The notes under the pieces: generated by a model
The model's database searches: none
The model's input: the letters and a program-made list of their open reading frames with translations, nothing else
What the model was told of the DNA's origin: nothing
Assembly: GCA_016794565.1 (NCBI GenBank)
Contig: JAEUHQ010000131.1
Coordinates: forward strand, 1 to 43,624
DNA length: 43,624 bases
Direction: 5' to 3'
DNA from: Planctomycetota bacterium
GTDB lineage: Bacteria > Planctomycetota > UBA1135 > UBA2386
Shown here: piece after piece, positions 35,572-43,624 of the stretch
Layout of the letters: each line of letters opens with the position of its first letter
Numbering within the stretch: the stretch's first letter is position 1
Made by a program: the position numbers and the translations under genes

Positions 35572-37017
35572 TCACAGACGGTAGGCGATCAGGTCGGCGT
35601 CGTCGCCCGTCTCACCGAGGCGCTCGTCGACGAACTTGCGGTCCACGACGATGGTCTGTCCGTGCCGCTCGTCCGCCTCGAACGACAGATCCTCGAGGCA
35701 CTTCTCGAGCACGGTCATGAGGCGCCGCGCGCCGATGTCCTGGGTCGACTTGTTGGCGCGGAACGCGAGCGCCGCCAGACGTTCGAGCCCGTCCTTCGTG
35801 AAGGACAGTCCCACGTTCTCGGTCCGGAACAGCTCGACGTACTGGCGGGTCAGCGCGTTCTTCGGCTCCGCGAGGATGCGCGCGAAGTCCGCTTCGGTCA
35901 GCGACTGGAGCGCGACGCGCACGGGGAAGCGGCCCTGCAGCTCCGGGATCAGTTCGCTCGGCTTGTGGAAGTGGAACGCGCCGGCGGCCAGGAACAGGAC
36001 GTGGTCGGTGCGGACGTGGCCGTAGCGGGTATAGACCGCGCAGCCCTCGACGACCGACAGCAGATCGCGCTGCACGCCTTCGCGCGAGACGTCGGGTCCG
36101 TCGCTGCCGCCCGAGCTGACGATCTTGTCGATCTCGTCCACGAAGACGATGCCGTCGTTCTGCGCGCGATCGAGCGCTTCCTGCGCGATGGCGTCCTGAT
36201 CGAGCAGCTTGTCCGCCTCTTCCTCGTGCAGGAGCCGCCGCGCTTCGCCGATCGTGAGCTTGCGCACTTTCGTCTTGTTGCCGGGCGAGCGACCCCACAG
36301 TTCCTGCAGCGCCTGCGCGTCGATGCCCATCGTCTCGTTGCCCTGCGGTCCCATCACGCTGAGCGTCGGGGTGCGGGAATCGCGGACCTCGATCTCGAGG
36401 GGGCGGTGTTCGAGGCGGCGCGAACGCAGCTCCTCGCGCAGTCGCGCACGCGCCTGATCCCGCTCGGCGAGTTCGTGGGGGGTGTGCGTCGGCAGCCCGG
36501 TCGCGGCGGGGGTCGCCGGTCGTGCGCGCCACATGCCGCCTTCCATCGCGCCGGCGCCGGGTGCCTGGTCGAGGTACTCGGCGAGCCCGGTCTGGTCGGC
36601 CAGCGCCTGCCACAGTCGTTCTTCCGCCGCGGCGGCAGCCTTCGCCTCGACTTCCTTCACCTTCTCCGCGCGTACCAGTTGCACGGCGGCGTCGACGAGG
36701 TCGCGGACCATCGACTCGACGTCGCGGCCGTGGTAGCCGACCTCGCTGTACTTCGTCGCTTCGACCTTGACGAACGGAGCCCGGGCGAGGGTCGCGAGGC
36801 GCCGCGCGATCTCGGTCTTGCCGACGCCGGTCGGTCCGATCAGCAGGATGTTCTTCGGATAGACGTCCGCGGCCAGTTCGGCACCGAGCTGCCGCCGTCG
36901 CCAGCGGTTGCGCAACGCCACCGCGACGGCGCGCTTGGCCTTGTCCTGGCCGACGATGTACTCGTCCAGGCGGCGGGTGATCTCGCGGGGGGTGAGGGCT
37001 CGGCCGGGGTCGGTCAT
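35572..37017 (-). CDS. hslU: HslU, ATPase subunit of the HslVU (ClpYQ) protease
   Basis: A 481-residue AAA+ unfoldase that normally feeds substrates to the HslV peptidase. The start MTDPGRALTPREITRRLDEY (ATG at 37017) matches the family N-terminus; the longer frame upstream is antisense to the next gene. Walker A is LIGPTGVGKTEIARR (about residues 51-65), Walker B IVFVDEIDKI, and the sensor and arginine-finger regions (QGRFPVRVAL, IGARRLMTVLEK) are present. The variable I-domain lies between about 105 and 235. The pore loop reads EVGYHGRDVESM, where the common form is GYVG. No hslV is next to it, although hslV usually lies directly upstream of hslU; the upstream gene here is a zinc-ribbon membrane protein 58 bp away. 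The ECF operon follows 103 bp downstream. Confidence 0.96.
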   Translation of the reverse strand: MTDPGRALTPREITRRLDEYIVGQDKAKRAVAVALRNRWRRRQLGAELAADVYPKNILLIGPTGVGKTEIARRLATLARAPFVKVEATKYSEVGYHGRDVESMVRDLVDAAVQLVRAEKVKEVEAKAAAAAEERLWQALADQTGLAEYLDQAPGAGAMEGGMWRARPATPAATGLPTHTPHELAERDQARARLREELRSRRLEHRPLEIEVRDSRTPTLSVMGPQGNETMGIDAQALQELWGRSPGNKTKVRKLTIGEARRLLHEEEADKLLDQDAIAQEALDRAQNDGIVFVDEIDKIVSSGGSDGPDVSREGVQRDLLSVVEGCAVYTRYGHVRTDHVLFLAAGAFHFHKPSELIPELQGRFPVRVALQSLTEADFARILAEPKNALTRQYVELFRTENVGLSFTKDGLERLAALAFRANKSTQDIGARRLMTVLEKCLEDLSFEADERHGQTIVVDRKFVDERLGETGDDADLIAYRL

Positions 37018-37075
37018 GCGGGCCGCGCAGCATAGCGGCGCACCGGCGTGTTCCTTCACCGACCGGCGCCGGCCG

Positions 37076-38221
37076 TCACTTGTCCGCGTCGGCCTGCTTC
37101 TTCTTGCGGTCGGAGATCGTCTTCTTGAACGCCTCTTCGTCCGTGTACTTGTCGAGCGTCTTGCGCCAGGCGAGCACCGTGCGCGTGTTGAACTCGGCGA
37201 GGCGCGGATCGATCGGCTCCCCGACCTGGATCTGTTCGAAGCCGCTGCCCTGGCCGGCGTTGATGTCCTCGAGCACGCGGTGCAGTTCGAAGCCGAGTTC
37301 GTTGCCGCTCTCGGTGGTGTAGTCGAGCGTGCGGAGCGTCTCGACGATCCCGAAGAGGGCACCCCAGCCGTGCTCGACCAGCTTCGGCTTCGCGCGGATG
37401 CCGGCGCGGCCGCCGTTCTTCACGTCTTCGCAGAGGCCGCGGATCTCGGCCTTCCTCGCATCGTCGATCGTCGCCGGCCAAACGACTTCGGGATACGTCG
37501 TCGCCTTGGTGACGTCGGCGAGCGAGTTCAGGCCGGTGATCTTCTCCCACGCCTTCAGCGGCCGTCCCGGGTCGGCGGGCCTGGCGGGAACGGCGGGTGC
37601 GGTCGCTTCGGCCGGTTTCGGGTCGGTGGTCGTCTCGGCGGGTTTCCCGGTCGGCTTCTCGGCGACCTTCTCCGCTGGCGCCTCGGGAGTCTTCGCGGCC
37701 GACTCGGCGGCTTTTTCGGCCGGCTTCTCCGCGGGCTTTTCCGCCGGCTTCTCTGCCGCGGCGCCCGGTTTGGCGGCGGTTTCGGTGCTCTTCGGCTTCT
37801 CACTGCTGAACATGACGAACGCGACGATCGCGATCGCCCCGACGCCGACGCCGCTCAGCACGAGGGGCATCATCGAGTTCTTCTTCTTCTCGGGACGCTC
37901 GCGCCCGCCGCTCCGTCCCTTCCTGTCGTCGTCGCCCCCGTCGATCTTCGCCTTGCTCGCGCGTGCCGGGCGCGCGGGTGCGGCGGCCGCGGCGGGCTTC
38001 GGTTCGCTCTTGCTGCGGTCGACGGCCGGGCGGGCGGCGGCGGCGGGCTTGGGCGCCGCAGGCGCGGCGGCTGCGGCCGGGCCCGCCCCGGCGCTCGCGC
38101 GCTGCTTGCCGACGTCGATCACGCTGCCACACTTCTGGCACTTGGCCTGGGCACCCGTGAACGTCTCCGGCAGCTTGTACTTCGCGCCGCAGTTGTCACA
38201 GGTGATCGAGAGAACGGTCAT
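37076..38221 (-). CDS. Zinc-ribbon membrane protein with Lys/Pro/Ala repeat linker
   Basis: A 381-residue protein with AGGAG five bases before the ATG. An N-terminal zinc ribbon of the MJ0042 type (CDNCGAKYKLPE...CQKCG, residues 9-32) is followed by an Ala/Pro/Lys-rich linker, one transmembrane segment near 120-140 (MMPLVLSGVGVGAIAIVAF), and a second low-complexity stretch with tandem EKPA units (about 155-180). The C-terminal domain (about 215-381) is hydrophilic and unrecognised (LKAWEKITGLNSLADVTK, KLVEHGWGALFGIVETLR). The ribbon would be cytoplasmic and the C-terminal domain outside. It shares this plan with the upstream gene 42 bp away, and both probably form an operon that may also include hslU. 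Function unknown. Confidence 0.85.
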   Translation of the reverse strand: MTVLSITCDNCGAKYKLPETFTGAQAKCQKCGSVIDVGKQRASAGAGPAAAAAPAAPKPAAAARPAVDRSKSEPKPAAAAAPARPARASKAKIDGGDDDRKGRSGGRERPEKKKNSMMPLVLSGVGVGAIAIVAFVMFSSEKPKSTETAAKPGAAAEKPAEKPAEKPAEKAAESAAKTPEAPAEKVAEKPTGKPAETTTDPKPAEATAPAVPARPADPGRPLKAWEKITGLNSLADVTKATTYPEVVWPATIDDARKAEIRGLCEDVKNGGRAGIRAKPKLVEHGWGALFGIVETLRTLDYTTESGNELGFELHRVLEDINAGQGSGFEQIQVGEPIDPRLAEFNTRTVLAWRKTLDKYTDEEAFKKTISDRKKKQADADK

Positions 38222-38263
38222 GAGGGCTCCTGTCGCGGTGTCTTGGTGCCGGGCACCGACGGG

Positions 38264-39586
38264 TCACTTCTTCTTGGTGTCCATGGGCTTCTTCGGGTCG
38301 CCCGTCGGCATCTCGAGGCTCTCCTTCTCCTCGAAGAACTCGGCCAGCTCGCCGTTCGAGTAGCGGTACCAGTACGCGAACCACTGGCGGACGCACGACT
38401 CGCGCTCCTTCTTGTCCTTCGCCGGGTCTTCGGTGTTCTCGACCGGGTAGGGCACCGAGTACCCGATGAAGCGGACGAGGGCGTCGTTCAGCAGCTTCAG
38501 CTTCTGGTTGTTCGCCATCACGTCGGCGTAGCAGTCGTTCATCGCGTTCAGCACGCGAGGCACTGCCGCCTTGCGGTCCTCGATGGACCGCACCTGCAGG
38601 ATCGCGCGGTTGAACAGGCCGCCCGGTGCGCTGTCCTCGGAGGAACGCAGGATGTCGGCAACGATCTGGTCCGCCTTGGTCTGCTGTTCCGGCGTGGACT
38701 TCTCCCAGTGCGGAACCGGTCCGGGCTTCGACTCCATCACCTTGCGCGTGCCGATGCCGTCGGTGATCTCGACTTCCTGCGCCTTCGCGATGTCCTTGTT
38801 CGGGATGTAGGCCGCCTTGCTCGGGTCCGGCTTCTTCGGGTTGCGGTTGGGCTTCATGCCAACCTTCCACTCGGTGACCTTGATCTGCTCGCCGTCCATC
38901 TTGAACGACACTTCGATCTCGCCGCGCGTGTTCTTCAGGTAGTTGTCGTCGTCCGCCTTCGGCGTCACGTAGACGCGCGCCTTGCCGGTGGCGGCCGTCA
39001 TCGACTCGTCGTCCACGAGCTCGGCGCTGGTCGCCTCCAGTTCGCGGAAGTACTTGAGCGATTCGTGTTCGCCCATGGCCTTCAGCATCGCGGTCTTGTC
39101 GGTCGCCGCGACGCCGAGCGTCGCCGCCACGGCGGTGAGGTCGCTGTGCGTCTCGAACACGAACTGGTTGTTCGATCCGATCGCCTGCGCCCACTTCACG
39201 ACCTGTGCGGTGCGCGGGTGCGTGCCGCGCGTCACGACGTCGCGCCGGGCGGGCGGTGGTTCGGGCGGCCTCTTCGGAGGTTCGCCTCCGCCCGAGGACG
39301 CGACGAAGATCCCGACGAGGACCACGATCGCGATGCCGAAACCGACGTAGGCCTTCGTGTTGTCCTTGGGCTTGCCGCGCTTGCCCGCGGTGGTCTTCGC
39401 GAAGAACACACGGTGGCAGGCCGCGCACTCGATCTTCTGATCGAGGCTCTCCTCCGGGATCCGGTACTCGGCGCCGCACTGCGGGCAGCTGATGTTGACC
39501 TTGCCGTCGGTGCGCGGGCGGGCGCCGCGGGTGGACGAGGAGCGGGAACCTGTCGAGCGGGACGACGGGCGTTCGGGTCTGGCCAC
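38264..39586 (-). CDS. Zinc-ribbon membrane protein, same architecture as the downstream gene
   Basis: A 440-residue protein. The GTG at 39586 is preferred because AAGGA lies six bases upstream; the frame stays open further up but overlaps the divergent uvrB promoter region and start. After a basic Ser/Arg-rich N-terminus ([18 protein letters not shown]), a zinc ribbon [12 protein letters not shown]...CAACHRVFF covers about residues 32-58. One transmembrane segment follows near 75-95 ([19 protein letters not shown]), then a Pro-rich linker. The outer C-terminal part (about 115-440) is unrecognised and ends in Lys-rich [31 protein letters not shown] and [20 protein letters not shown] are its most distinctive stretches. 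Probably co-transcribed with the next gene; function unknown. Confidence 0.83.
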   Translation of the reverse strand: MARPERPSSRSTGSRSSSTRGARPRTDGKVNISCPQCGAEYRIPEESLDQKIECAACHRVFFAKTTAGKRGKPKDNTKAYVGFGIAIVVLVGIFVASSGGGEPPKRPPEPPPARRDVVTRGTHPRTAQVVKWAQAIGSNNQFVFETHSDLTAVAATLGVAATDKTAMLKAMGEHESLKYFRELEATSAELVDDESMTAATGKARVYVTPKADDDNYLKNTRGEIEVSFKMDGEQIKVTEWKVGMKPNRNPKKPDPSKAAYIPNKDIAKAQEVEITDGIGTRKVMESKPGPVPHWEKSTPEQQTKADQIVADILRSSEDSAPGGLFNRAILQVRSIEDRKAAVPRVLNAMNDCYADVMANNQKLKLLNDALVRFIGYSVPYPVENTEDPAKDKKERESCVRQWFAYWYRYSNGELAEFFEEKESLEMPTGDPKKPMDTKKK

Positions 39587-39740
39587 TGTGGGTCCTTGCC
39601 GGGCGAGGGGTCGGGTGGGCGGGGGGGACCGTAAGGCGGCTCCGCCGGGAGTGTCAACGACGGGACCGGGCGCCGCGTTCGGCCGGCGGCGCGGCGGACC
39701 CGGGCATCGCGTCGCGGCGCCGGGCGAGTACACACCTGCC

Positions 39741-41807
39741 ATGCGGTTCCAGATGCAGACCGATCTCGTGCCCGCCGGCGATCAGCCGCAGGCCATCGAA
39801 CAGCTCCGGTCGTGGATCGGCGGCGGGACGCCCGCGGCGACGCTGCTCGGCGTGACCGGGTCGGGCAAGACGTTCACCGTCGCCAAGGTCGTGGAGGCCC
39901 TGCAGCGACCGACGCTGGTTCTCGCACCGAACAAGACCCTCGCCGCGCAGCTCTACTCGGAGTTCAAGGCCTTCTTCCCGCAGAACGCGATCGAGTACTT
40001 CGTCAGCTACTACGACTACTTCCAGCCCGAGGCGTACGTGCCGACGACGGACACGTACATCGAGAAGGACGCGCTCATCAACGAGGCGATCGAGCGCATG
40101 CGCAACTCGGCGACGCGTTCGCTGATGGAACGGCGCGACGTCCTGATCGTCGCGTCGATCTCGTGCATCTACGGTCTCGGTTCGCCGGAGACCTACCGCG
40201 AACTGTCCGTAACCGTGACGAAGGGCCAGCGCATCGACCGCGACGTGCTGCTGCGCCAGCTCACCGCGATCCAGTTCGTGCGCGACAACTACGACTTCCA
40301 GGGCGGCCGCTTCCGTGTGCGCGGCGACGTCGTCGAGGTCTACCCGTCGTACGAGGATGCCCGCGCGATCCGCATCGAGATGTGGGGCGACGAGGTGGAG
40401 GCGATCGTCGCGATCGACCCGCTGCGCGGCGAGGTGCTCGAGACGCTCGACACGGTCACGATCTATCCGACGACGCACTACGTCGCGACCGGCGACCAGC
40501 TCGTTCGCGCGTGTGCGTCGATCGAGAAGGAACTCGAGGAGCGGCTCACGTTCCTCGAGGGGAACAGGAAGCTGCTCGAAGCGCAGCGCCTCGGTCAGCG
40601 CACGCGCCACGATCTCGAGATGCTGCGCGCGACGGGCATCTGCCAGGGCATCGAGAACTACAGCCGCCACCTCGACGGCCGCGCGCCGGGCCAGCCGCCG
40701 GCGACGCTGCTGCACTACTTCCCCGACGACTTCCTGCTGGTCGTCGACGAGTCGCACGTCGCGGTGCCCCAGGCGGGCGGCATGTACCGCGGCGATCGTG
40801 CGCGGAAGCAGACGCTCGTCGACTTCGGCTTCCGCCTGCCGAGTGCGCTCGACAACCGCCCGCTCAAGTTCGAGGAGTTCGAGTCACTGCTGCGTCAGGT
40901 CCTGTACGTGTCGGCGACGCCCGGCGCCTACGAACTGAAGCGCAGCGGAGATCGCGTGACCGAACTCGTCGTTCGTCCCACCGGCCTCGTCGACCCGCCC
41001 GTCGACGTGCGTCCGGCGCAGGGGCAGGTCGACGACGTGGTGGGGGAAGTGCGTGCGCGCGTCGCGAAACACGAACGCGTGCTCATCACGACGTTGACGA
41101 AGCGGTCGGCCGAGGAACTGACCGACTACCTGCGCGACCTCGGCATGAAGGTGCGCTATCTGCACAGCGACATCGACAGCCTCGAACGCACCGCGCTGAT
41201 CCGCGACCTCCGCCTCGGCGTGTTCGACGTCCTGGTCGGCATCAACCTCCTGCGCGAAGGCCTCGACATCCCCGAAGTGACGCTCGTCGCCGTGCTCGAC
41301 GCGGACAAGGAGGGCTACCTGCGCAGCAAGACGTCGCTCATCCAGACGTGCGGTCGTGCCGCGCGCAACGTCGACGGCCGCGTGATCCTCTACGCGGACA
41401 GGCGCACCGACTCGATCGAGGGAGCCCTGGCGGAGATGGAGCGACGCCGCACGCGGCAGCGCGCGCACAACGAAGAACACGGCGTCGTGCCGAAGACGAT
41501 CGTCAAGGCCGTGCGCGATCTGATGGAGGCACCGCCCGACGAGAGCGGCGACATGCCGCAGCCCGGCCAGAAGAGGCAGAAGCGCGGCCGCGGCGGCAAG
41601 GGGATCGGTGCCGGCGCCGAGCCCGGCGCGGCCGCGGTCGCTGGCGCGCAGCGGCGGCAGTTCGCGGACCACAAGGAACTGCTGCAGCACACGAAGCAGC
41701 TGCGCACCGAGATGATGGCGGCGGCGAAGAACCTCGATTTCGAACTCGCCGCGCGCATCCGCGACGAGGTCTACCGGCTCGAGAGGATGGACATGGAGCT
41801 GCTGTGA
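39741..41807 (+). CDS. uvrB: UvrB, excinuclease ABC subunit B
   Basis: A 688-residue nucleotide excision repair helicase-like protein that is loaded by UvrA at lesions and recruits UvrC. The start [19 protein letters not shown] (ATG at 39741) matches the family; upstream open frame is non-coding. Walker A is [13 protein letters not shown] (about residue 37). The damage-probing beta-hairpin region reads [19 protein letters not shown] (about 92-110). [11 protein letters not shown] is motif II, and [15 protein letters not shown] and QTCGRAARN (about 535) are motifs V and VI. The C-terminal UVR domain that binds UvrC is at about 650-688 ([20 protein letters not shown]). A Gly/Ala/Lys-rich linker ([12 protein letters not shown]) before it is longer than usual. 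No LexA-like operator is evident in the 154-bp divergent region. Confidence 0.98.
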   Translation: MRFQMQTDLVPAGDQPQAIEQLRSWIGGGTPAATLLGVTGSGKTFTVAKVVEALQRPTLVLAPNKTLAAQLYSEFKAFFPQNAIEYFVSYYDYFQPEAYVPTTDTYIEKDALINEAIERMRNSATRSLMERRDVLIVASISCIYGLGSPETYRELSVTVTKGQRIDRDVLLRQLTAIQFVRDNYDFQGGRFRVRGDVVEVYPSYEDARAIRIEMWGDEVEAIVAIDPLRGEVLETLDTVTIYPTTHYVATGDQLVRACASIEKELEERLTFLEGNRKLLEAQRLGQRTRHDLEMLRATGICQGIENYSRHLDGRAPGQPPATLLHYFPDDFLLVVDESHVAVPQAGGMYRGDRARKQTLVDFGFRLPSALDNRPLKFEEFESLLRQVLYVSATPGAYELKRSGDRVTELVVRPTGLVDPPVDVRPAQGQVDDVVGEVRARVAKHERVLITTLTKRSAEELTDYLRDLGMKVRYLHSDIDSLERTALIRDLRLGVFDVLVGINLLREGLDIPEVTLVAVLDADKEGYLRSKTSLIQTCGRAARNVDGRVILYADRRTDSIEGALAEMERRRTRQRAHNEEHGVVPKTIVKAVRDLMEAPPDESGDMPQPGQKRQKRGRGGKGIGAGAEPGAAAVAGAQRRQFADHKELLQHTKQLRTEMMAAAKNLDFELAARIRDEVYRLERMDMELL

Positions 41808-42161
41808 GTTCAGGCATCGTTGCCAACCGACTGAAGCCACCACGCGCGTCGCTCCGATCCGGCGCCGCTGCACACGTGGCCGCGACCGCGCGTCGGCCGA
41901 GCGGGCAAGGAAGGTTGGCTGACAGCACTTCGGGATCGTTGACGTGACAGTTTGTAGGCTGTCCAGTGGAACCAGCGGACCATCGGGTAGTGCCGCCAGT
42001 GACCGGACGCGTGGCCTTGAAGAAGAAGCTCCAAGTTCTCCCATGCTCTGCGCCGGGTTCGGGGCCACACGTCAGCTGGGTCTCGAGGAGATCGAATGCC
42101 CGCGCAGGCAACAGTGTGCATGGATCGTCGAAAGCATGCGAAGAGGGTGGAGGCCAACGGA
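41808..42161. other. Intergenic region between uvrB and the CRISPR cas3 gene
   Basis: About 350 bp with no supported gene. Its base composition is visibly less GC-rich than the flanking uvrB gene. TTGACG at 41939-41944 is a fair -35 hexamer, but no good -10 sits at the right distance. GAGGAG at 42085-42090 would serve an alternative cas3 start at 42096. No CRISPR repeats, tRNA or attachment-site duplication is visible. The composition change suggests that this is the left border of the acquired CRISPR region. Confidence 0.5.
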
Positions 42162-43624
42162 GTGAGTAGCTCGCAAGCGTATCGGGAGTGGTTCGGCCGA
42201 TTCACGTCGGCGTCGGGCAGCGTTCCGTTGCAGCCGCGCGAATGGCAGGAGGATCTGGCCCGGTGCGACGAACCGCGTTCCCGAGTCATTCGGATTCCGA
42301 CCGGCTACGGCAAGACGCTCGGCGTGCTCGGTGCGTGGCTCTATCACGCGGTCGTCCGGCAGGACGCGCGTTGGCCGCGGCGACTCGTATGGATGTTGCC
42401 CATGCGTGTGCTCGTCGAGCAGACCGCCGATGAAGTTCGGAAGTCCTTGGACCAGCTCGGCCTGCTTTGGCAGCCCGGCACGGATCATCGAGGGAGGGTC
42501 GGAGTGCATTTTCTAATGGGCGGGACCGACCAAGGTGGTGAGTGGAATCTCTATCCCGAAGAAAGGGCCGTCTTCATCGCGACTCAGGACATGGCCCTGT
42601 CCCGCGCGCTCAACCGTGGCTACGCCTCCCCTCGGGCCCGGTGGCCGATGGAGTTCGGCTTGCTCAGCCACGACGTGCTCTGGGTTCTCGACGAGGTCCA
42701 ACTCATGGACGTTGGGCTCGCGACGACTGCGCAGTTGCAGGCGTTTTTCGACGGTGATGCGGCGCGAGCGCTGCGGCCAAGGTTGAGCTGGTGGATGAGC
42801 GCGACGCTCCAGACCGGTTGGCTTCGGAGCGTCGACACGGATGCGTACCATGGCGCGTGGACTTCGGACCTGCTCGTCTTGCAGCCGGCGGCGCTCGAGT
42901 CGGGCCTTGCGTCCATCCCGAAAGCGCTTTCGACAGAGGAGATCGAAGCAGTCGACGACGGAGCCTTCGCCAGGCTGATCGCAGAGCTGCACCGCGTTGG
43001 CGAGAATGGCCCCTTCGGACGCATCACTCTCGTCGTCTGCAACACAGTCGATCGTGCCTCGAAGACCTTCGACGCGCTTCGCACCCTCGACGTCACGAAA
43101 GACGTGCGACTGGTCCACAGCCGCTTCCGGCCGCAGGAGCGGGCCGCGTGGAGGTCCGAGTTTCTCGGCAAGGAGGCGTGTTCGGCCGGCGTGGATCGCG
43201 TGATCGTCGCGACGCAGGTCGTGGAGGCTGGCGTCGACATCAGCGCAACCACGCTCGTCACCGAACTCGCGCCCTGGTCGAGCCTCGTGCAGCGCTTCGG
43301 TCGCTGCGCTCGGTACGGCGGTTCGGGTCGCGTGGTCGTCGTCGATCGCGGGCGCGGCGAGGAGGCCGCGCGGCCGTACGAGATCGAGCAGATCGACGCG
43401 GCCAGAGAGGCGATCGAACGTCTCATGCGTGAGTCGAAGAATGTGGGCATCGCGACGCTCGAGCGCTTCGAACAGGCGCTCGAGGCAACGGCGCGCGAAC
43501 GGCTCTACCCGTACCGACCGCGTCAACTCCTCCTGCGGCGAGAACTCGACGAGTTGTTCGACACGACGCCCGATCTGACCGGCGCCGACATCGACGTGAG
43601 CCCCTTCATTCGCAGCGGTGAGGA
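42162..43624 (+). CDS. cas3: Type I-G (formerly I-U) CRISPR-associated helicase Cas3, C-terminus cut by window edge
   Basis: The frame is open to the right edge (487 codons visible). The GTG at 42162 has GGAGG eight bases upstream; an ATG at 42096 with GAGGAG is the alternative, adding 22 residues with codons unusual for this genome. Superfamily 2 helicase motifs are in order: PTGYGKT (about residues 46-52), DEVQLMDVGLATTAQLQAF with DEVQ at 177-180, SAT at 213, VVEAGVDIS, and QRFGRCARYG from 377. RELDELFDTTPDLTGADIDV near the visible end is characteristic, as I recall it, of the GSU0051-like Cas3 of type I-G, in which the HD nuclease is C-terminal and would lie beyond the window. The enzyme unwinds and degrades DNA targeted by the Cascade complex. 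Codon choice is less GC-biased than in neighbours, suggesting transfer. Confidence 0.92.
   Translation, partial: MSSSQAYREWFGRFTSASGSVPLQPREWQEDLARCDEPRSRVIRIPTGYGKTLGVLGAWLYHAVVRQDARWPRRLVWMLPMRVLVEQTADEVRKSLDQLGLLWQPGTDHRGRVGVHFLMGGTDQGGEWNLYPEERAVFIATQDMALSRALNRGYASPRARWPMEFGLLSHDVLWVLDEVQLMDVGLATTAQLQAFFDGDAARALRPRLSWWMSATLQTGWLRSVDTDAYHGAWTSDLLVLQPAALESGLASIPKALSTEEIEAVDDGAFARLIAELHRVGENGPFGRITLVVCNTVDRASKTFDALRTLDVTKDVRLVHSRFRPQERAAWRSEFLGKEACSAGVDRVIVATQVVEAGVDISATTLVTELAPWSSLVQRFGRCARYGGSGRVVVVDRGRGEEAARPYEIEQIDAAREAIERLMRESKNVGIATLERFEQALEATARERLYPYRPRQLLLRRELDELFDTTPDLTGADIDVSPFIRSGE

Noticed and set aside
37610..37780. Short tandem repeats resembling a small CRISPR array
   Set aside because: The repeats have no spacers and encode in-frame EKPA units of a membrane protein linker.
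39587..39740. A LexA-type operator before uvrB
   Set aside because: Neither the CTGT-N8-ACAG nor the GAAC-N4-GTTC pattern is present in the divergent region.
41939..41967. A sigma-70 type promoter upstream of cas3
   Set aside because: The -35 match TTGACG is good, but the best -10 at proper spacing matches only three of six bases.
42096..42161. Upstream ATG start for cas3
   Set aside because: It has a good ribosome binding site, but the extra 22 residues use codons rare in this genome and the GTG at 42162 also has GGAGG at suitable spacing; kept only as an alternative.

Overview
The window reads as one chromosomal stretch of a very GC-rich bacterium, most likely a member of the Planctomycetota (PVC superphylum). 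The reasons are gene content rather than any marker gene: a secreted sugar-hydrolase-like/beta-propeller protein ending in a PVC-type heme-binding domain, an ECF sigma factor packed tail-to-tail against a membrane Ser/Thr kinase, many signal-peptide proteins of unknown function, and mostly weak or absent Shine-Dalgarno sequences. The genus cannot be told from the sequence. Coding density is high, and the extreme GC content creates many long antisense open frames that are not genes.

Layout: (1) 1-9.1 kb holds a truncated di-heme cytochrome c peroxidase, a small secreted protein, the large heme-binding fusion protein, an ECF sigma factor with a convergent Ser/Thr kinase, and a membrane-anchored cytochrome c. 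(2) 9.2-15.3 kb is one 2008-residue secreted multidomain protein (dimethylformamidase-like domain, three DUF4082 and two Ig-like modules, four InlB-type repeats). (3) 15.5-22.9 kb holds an MscS-type channel, hisS, an HDOD regulator and two uncharacterised genes. (4) 23.0-27.7 kb is a single 1540-residue NRPS protein. (5) 27.7-31.2 kb is a tandem pair of paralogous Cys-containing secreted proteins. (6) 31.4-32.7 kb has a zinc-ribbon protein and an ATP-grasp enzyme. (7) 32.8-35.5 kb is an ECF sigma/anti-sigma-like/secreted-protein operon. (8) 35.6-39.6 kb holds hslU without an adjacent hslV and two zinc-ribbon membrane proteins. (9) 39.7-43.6 kb has uvrB followed by the start of a type I-G CRISPR helicase gene (cas3), which runs off the right edge.

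The most interesting object is the NRPS protein. It is a formyltransferase, half of a condensation domain, an adenylation domain split by a luciferase-like flavin monooxygenase between motifs A4 and A5, and a carrier domain. The ten specificity residues read off the sequence are D-I-L-Q-L-G-V-V-W-K, which differs from the common glycine code (DILQLGLIWK) at only two positions. This points to a stand-alone module that loads glycine and formylates and/or oxidises it, with no release domain and no partner genes in view. Second in interest are a C-terminal module apparently shared by three secreted proteins and the CRISPR locus that begins at the right edge.
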